Source: Cyanoderma ruficeps
Taxonomy: Eukaryota; Chordata; Aves; Passeriformes; Timaliidae
Direction: 5' to 3'
Assembly: GCA_008694505.1 (NCBI GenBank)
Contig: VZDJ01000174.1
Location: 6,218,601 to 6,282,600 of the forward strand
Length of the DNA stretch: 64,000 bases
Position 1 is the first letter of the stretch; every line of letters starts with the position of its first letter. The notes below the pieces were generated by a model. That model saw only the letters and a list, made by a program, of their open reading frames with translations. It did no database searches and had not been told where the DNA came from. Positions 60,273 to 64,000 of this stretch are shown in pieces. A program made the translations under genes and the position numbers.

Positions 60273-63200
60273 ATGCTAAATGGGCATCAAAAATAGCTTG
60301 AGAAAGTGCTTAAGGACAAGGTGAAGGCAGGTGCATACAGAGCCTTGTGTGTGAGCCTGCACAAACTCAGGATATTTCCCAAGTATGTTTGTCTGGGTAA
60401 TCTTTTAAAAAGAATGGTGGGAGGATTTATCTCTCCAGTAGTCTTCAGCCAGAGGCACTCAGAGATTGGTGTCACATCCTCCTTACATAAAGGGTCCATA
60501 AAGAATAGGAGATCATGGGTGATAAATATCCTTCTGTGCTGGAGGAGTTCCAGTTCAGAGGTGGACTGTCCTTTAGTTACCAAAATTGATGTAGAGAGCC
60601 CTTTGTCCAGTCTGGGTTTGATGGCAGATATTATTTCTGTCTAAAATTCTGAGAAGGGGGTGTCCTGAGGAAGAGTCTGTCATTGCCTTCCTTGTTAACA
60701 GGATTTGTGCTTCACTACCAGTGGGCAGGATTTGGCCCTTTGGAGACGTCCTATTTAATGCTTTAGGGAATAGGTCATACATGATGTGTTCATTTCCTTA
60801 GTATAATTCCCTATCACCAATGCCATTAAATGCACCATTACCAGCCATCTTATGTAAATGATTTTTCCAGTCTTTTCTCTTAGCTCAAAATACCCTTTTG
60901 GAGGGCTCTTGATTAGTTGAACTCAATTTGCTCAAAGGTTAGCATGTTAAATTGGTATTTGGTTTTCATTAACCTGTGGAGTAATATCTTGTCATTAGGA
61001 AAGGCCTTTTGCAGGGTCTCCATCATCATTCATTTCTTGTAGCCAAGTGCTTTGCCTTTTCTATCCAATTCGCTCTGTAAAGGATGCTGCTGTAAAAAAG
61101 CAGCTTGTCCTTTGTATCACATAAGAAAAAACTCCGTGGTGGGATATTGACCCAGAAGTGTTCTCTGTACTGGGCTCAGTTAGCAAGGGTATCTGTTTCA
61201 TTGTGGAAATTTTTTTTGTTAGCCTTCAATTAGGTTTTGTCGAGGTGTTATTGTTACAATTTCTCAAGAGTATTTATTGCTTTGCTGACTGATGCACAGT
61301 TGAGCGATCAAAAATTAACTGTATAAAGAAATAACTCTGGGGAAACAGGTGACTTTCTGCAGCGGCAGACTTTGAAGAGACACAGATTAGAAAATCCAAA
61401 ACATGCTGCTAAGGAAGGTTTGGGTTGTTTTTTTTATTTTCTAAGTAATGATAGCTTGCCTGTATATCTGCAGGAGGGGATGTAAAGGCAGGGGTCTAAA
61501 CATATGGTTGCAGTAGGTTTCTGAATAATGCTTGGGCTATCTATTACCCTGTAATTGCTGCCTATCAAGGCTGTGCTGCATTAATATGACTGATCATCCG
61601 AGGTGGTTCCTGCTCCTGTTCTGCCCAGTGCCTCATTCTGAAGTACAGTCATGTTCCTTCCTCTTGATGCGTCTCTCTCGCTCATACCAAATTGATAAAA
61701 GCAGCGTATTCGAACATAAATAAAATTAATGGAGCAATAAAACAAAAGAAATTGTATTTTGCTAAATCTTCTCTGTTTGCTTTGCTTAAAAAAACAATAC
61801 GTTACTCCAGGGATAAAGGGAAGCAGCACACGACAAGCTCTGAATCAAGTGAGTTTCTTGTGTGTTTTCCATCTCCAAAGGGGGGAGCATCCATACAAAT
61901 GGTTGCTGTAAAAAGCAAACCCAGCAATTAATCTCACTAAAATATGGAGTGAGATTTTCTTCCAATGCTGAACAAAAGTCAAAACTGGAGAGGAAAGATT
62001 GCGAGTTCCTGTCCTCATGGAAAATGGGAATGATTTTTGTCTTGTAGGCTAAAGTTTCATCCTGCTCGTGATTTATTACCCTTATCAACTCACCAGTTCT
62101 GGCTGCAGAAACTGTTTGAGTTTTGCACCACAAAAAAAGTTATTTTTAAGAGATCACTGCTTGTAGAAAGATGTGTGACATTGGGCAACTCCCCATTTAT
62201 TCATTTTGTTAGTAATTTCACAATTGCAGCGTGTGCTTCTAGAACTGCAGCAGTAATCGTAGTGGAGCTGAAATGCTGCAGGTTGGTGTCATCTCTTAAT
62301 GCAAACTGGTGACCAGAGTGAATTCAGGAGCGGCCATTTGGCATCTCTAAGACGACCCTGAGATAACTCTATTCTTCTGCTCTGCCTGCAAACGCATTAA
62401 TGTACTACTAAGGTAGAAGGACGGGAATATAGATTTTTCAGAATTTCTTCCTAAGAAGAAACAGCAGCTGTCTCCTAAGAGAAGGCTCAGATGGGTCATT
62501 GTCACCTCTGAGGAGGCTCCAGGCCTTGGGCTGGTCCTGGCAGTGCTCAGTGGGGGGAATTGAGACCTGTGCACTTCAGGTTTTTACTTGGTTAAGCAGG
62601 AATTTGAATGTTTAGGAGTTTGAATTTTCTGTGCAAAGCTTTGCTGCGTTAAAAATTACAGAAACAATAAAAAAAACCTCTGAAGAACAAAACTCACTCT
62701 TTACAAAAAAATCAAAATAACAGGAACAACCAAATTTATCATGTTTCATTGAACAGAGATTTAGAAATTCCCTTAATGATTTATTTTAGTTATTTTACCG
62801 AATTTTTGTTGGGTCTTGGTTTTTTGTTGATTTTTTTTTAAAGTTCAATTACACAAGTTTGTTATTACACATGAATAATAGCAAAGGAAAGAAAGCAGAA
62901 CCTGATTGAAGTGTGAATTTCCTGGGGAATGCTACTTTAGCAGAAGAATCACCTTTTGTTTTTGAGGTGTCACAGTACTTGACCACACGGGGTATGAATG
63001 ATGTATATTAGAACTTTGTTTATAAACACAGGTTGGTTTTAAGAGGGGAAAAAAAATATTGCTGACGCTCGTGACCTAATGTAGGCAAAGGTTTAAAGCA
63101 TCTGTTTTAGCTTTTACTTTCTAATCTCGCTTGTAATTGCTTGTTCTGCATTTGCCTTTTACTCCTAAGAGAGGTTTCACTTTTCCCCTGCCAGCAGCAG

Positions 63201-64000
63201 CTGCAGTTTGCCCTGTGGTGCCGCCTGCCTTCAGCAATCCCAGCCTTTCTGCCGAGCCTGGGAAAGCAGTTTTGTTCCCAGCTCAGCTTCGGAAGCGCCA
63301 GAGATGCTGAGGATGCTGCCCAGCACCGCACCAAACCCGTGCTGGAAAAGAGCTTGGAAAGCTGACTTTGTTCACTTGTTCCCCTCTGGAAGCAGCCGGG
63401 GGTGAAGCCCTGAGTTTCCTCAGCCGTAATCAGTTTGAGATGTGGTGTCATAAAGTAATCGTGCTTGGCTTAGAGGAATTGCCTGGGATCGTTTCAGGCC
63501 AAACTGTCAAGAAGGAAGAGTGGAGCAGTAGCTTATTGAATCTAAAGCCTGGGCTCACCTTTGATACGTCTGCATTCCAGTTTAAAGAGCCCTGAAAATC
63601 GCTTTCTTCCTGTGCCTCTCAGCACCACACTGCAGGCAAATATTATTTCAGAGACTATTCTTCCAGAGAATTTGCTTAGGGTTGTAAATACGTGCTTTTT
63701 ATGAATAACGTGCTTTCCTGAGCTGTGTGGCTCTGTCCCATGTGGGGCTGGTTGCAGGAGCCCAGACAGCTGCATCATCCCAGTGTGGCAGAGAGCGAGG
63801 AGCAGGACCCTGGATGGGATCCTGGCTTCTCCGGAACCCAAAGTGCCCAGACTGCAGGGCAGTCTGCGGGGAGGGGCAGGGGGAAATGTCAAGTGGAAAA
63901 TAATTTGCAGAGCAGACACTGCATGTCACTTTTTCCTGTTGTCATGCTCCAAGTTTTCTGGGTCTTTGGGTGTGGTTTTTCTTTTTTGTTGGTTTTGTTT
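60273..64000. other. Non-coding DNA, no gene seen
   Basis: Unique DNA. AT-rich parts (61680-61810 and 62630-62890) alternate with a GC-richer part at 63190-63420, which has scattered CpGs and frames open on both strands (up to 114 codons). The last 40 bases are T-rich. No gene, RNA gene or mobile element is recognised. Confidence 0.5.

Noticed and set aside
1..64000. CRISPR arrays, bacterial operons, phage or plasmid features
   Set aside because: No direct-repeat/spacer pattern, no dense gene packing and no ribosome-binding-site spacing; the mobile elements are vertebrate.

Overview
The window looks like a piece of a bird nuclear genome with no recognisable protein-coding gene, either a long intron or an intergenic gene desert. 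The evidence is the mobile-element content. There is a CR1 non-LTR retrotransposon 3' end at about 30261-30503, with the terminal ATTCTATG-type end typical of avian CR1. There are two smaller CR1 scraps (11735-11765 and 29410-29445). There is also a solo LTR of an avian endogenous retrovirus (24963-25405) with TG...CA ends and a perfect 5-bp target-site duplication. Much older MIR-type SINE relics (best at 18037-18190, weaker at 5107-5185 and 26577-26690) fit an amniote genome. The low repeat density is also bird-like. The exact species cannot be read from the sequence; a neoavian or passerine bird is my guess.

No open reading frame exceeds about 172 codons. The longest ones lie in GC-richer patches (33.4-33.9, 38.6-39.1, 41.3-42.3, 45.5-46.1 and 50.1-50.6 kb), are often open on both strands, and resemble no protein family I know. 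I therefore annotate no CDS. One short GC-rich segment inside A-rich DNA (15819-15937), with a plausible splice acceptor, is offered as a weak exon candidate.

Layout: 1-11.7 kb is unique non-coding DNA with two stretches that look like regulatory elements (about 7.34-7.45 and 8.87-8.95 kb). 11.7-18.2 kb holds a CR1 scrap, a small CpG-enriched patch (12.7-13.0 kb), the exon candidate and the best MIR relic. 19.9-20.05 kb holds the most unusual structure, a run of four perfect inverted repeats, the last a 13-bp-arm palindrome that places two GAAANNGAAA (interferon-response/IRF-type) motifs head to head. 25 kb has the solo LTR; 29.4-30.5 kb has the CR1 fragments. 38.5-42.3 kb is a GC-richer but mostly CpG-poor stretch. 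45.6-46.0 kb and 50.4-50.7 kb are CpG-rich patches that could be small CpG islands. 58.8-58.9 kb has nested hairpins and 60.15-60.27 kb an old gapless 65-bp tandem duplication. The rest is ordinary unique DNA with simple repeats.

All calls were made by eye. Repeat families were identified by remembered resemblance to consensus sequences, not by a search, and candidate regulatory elements rest on composition and motif content only.
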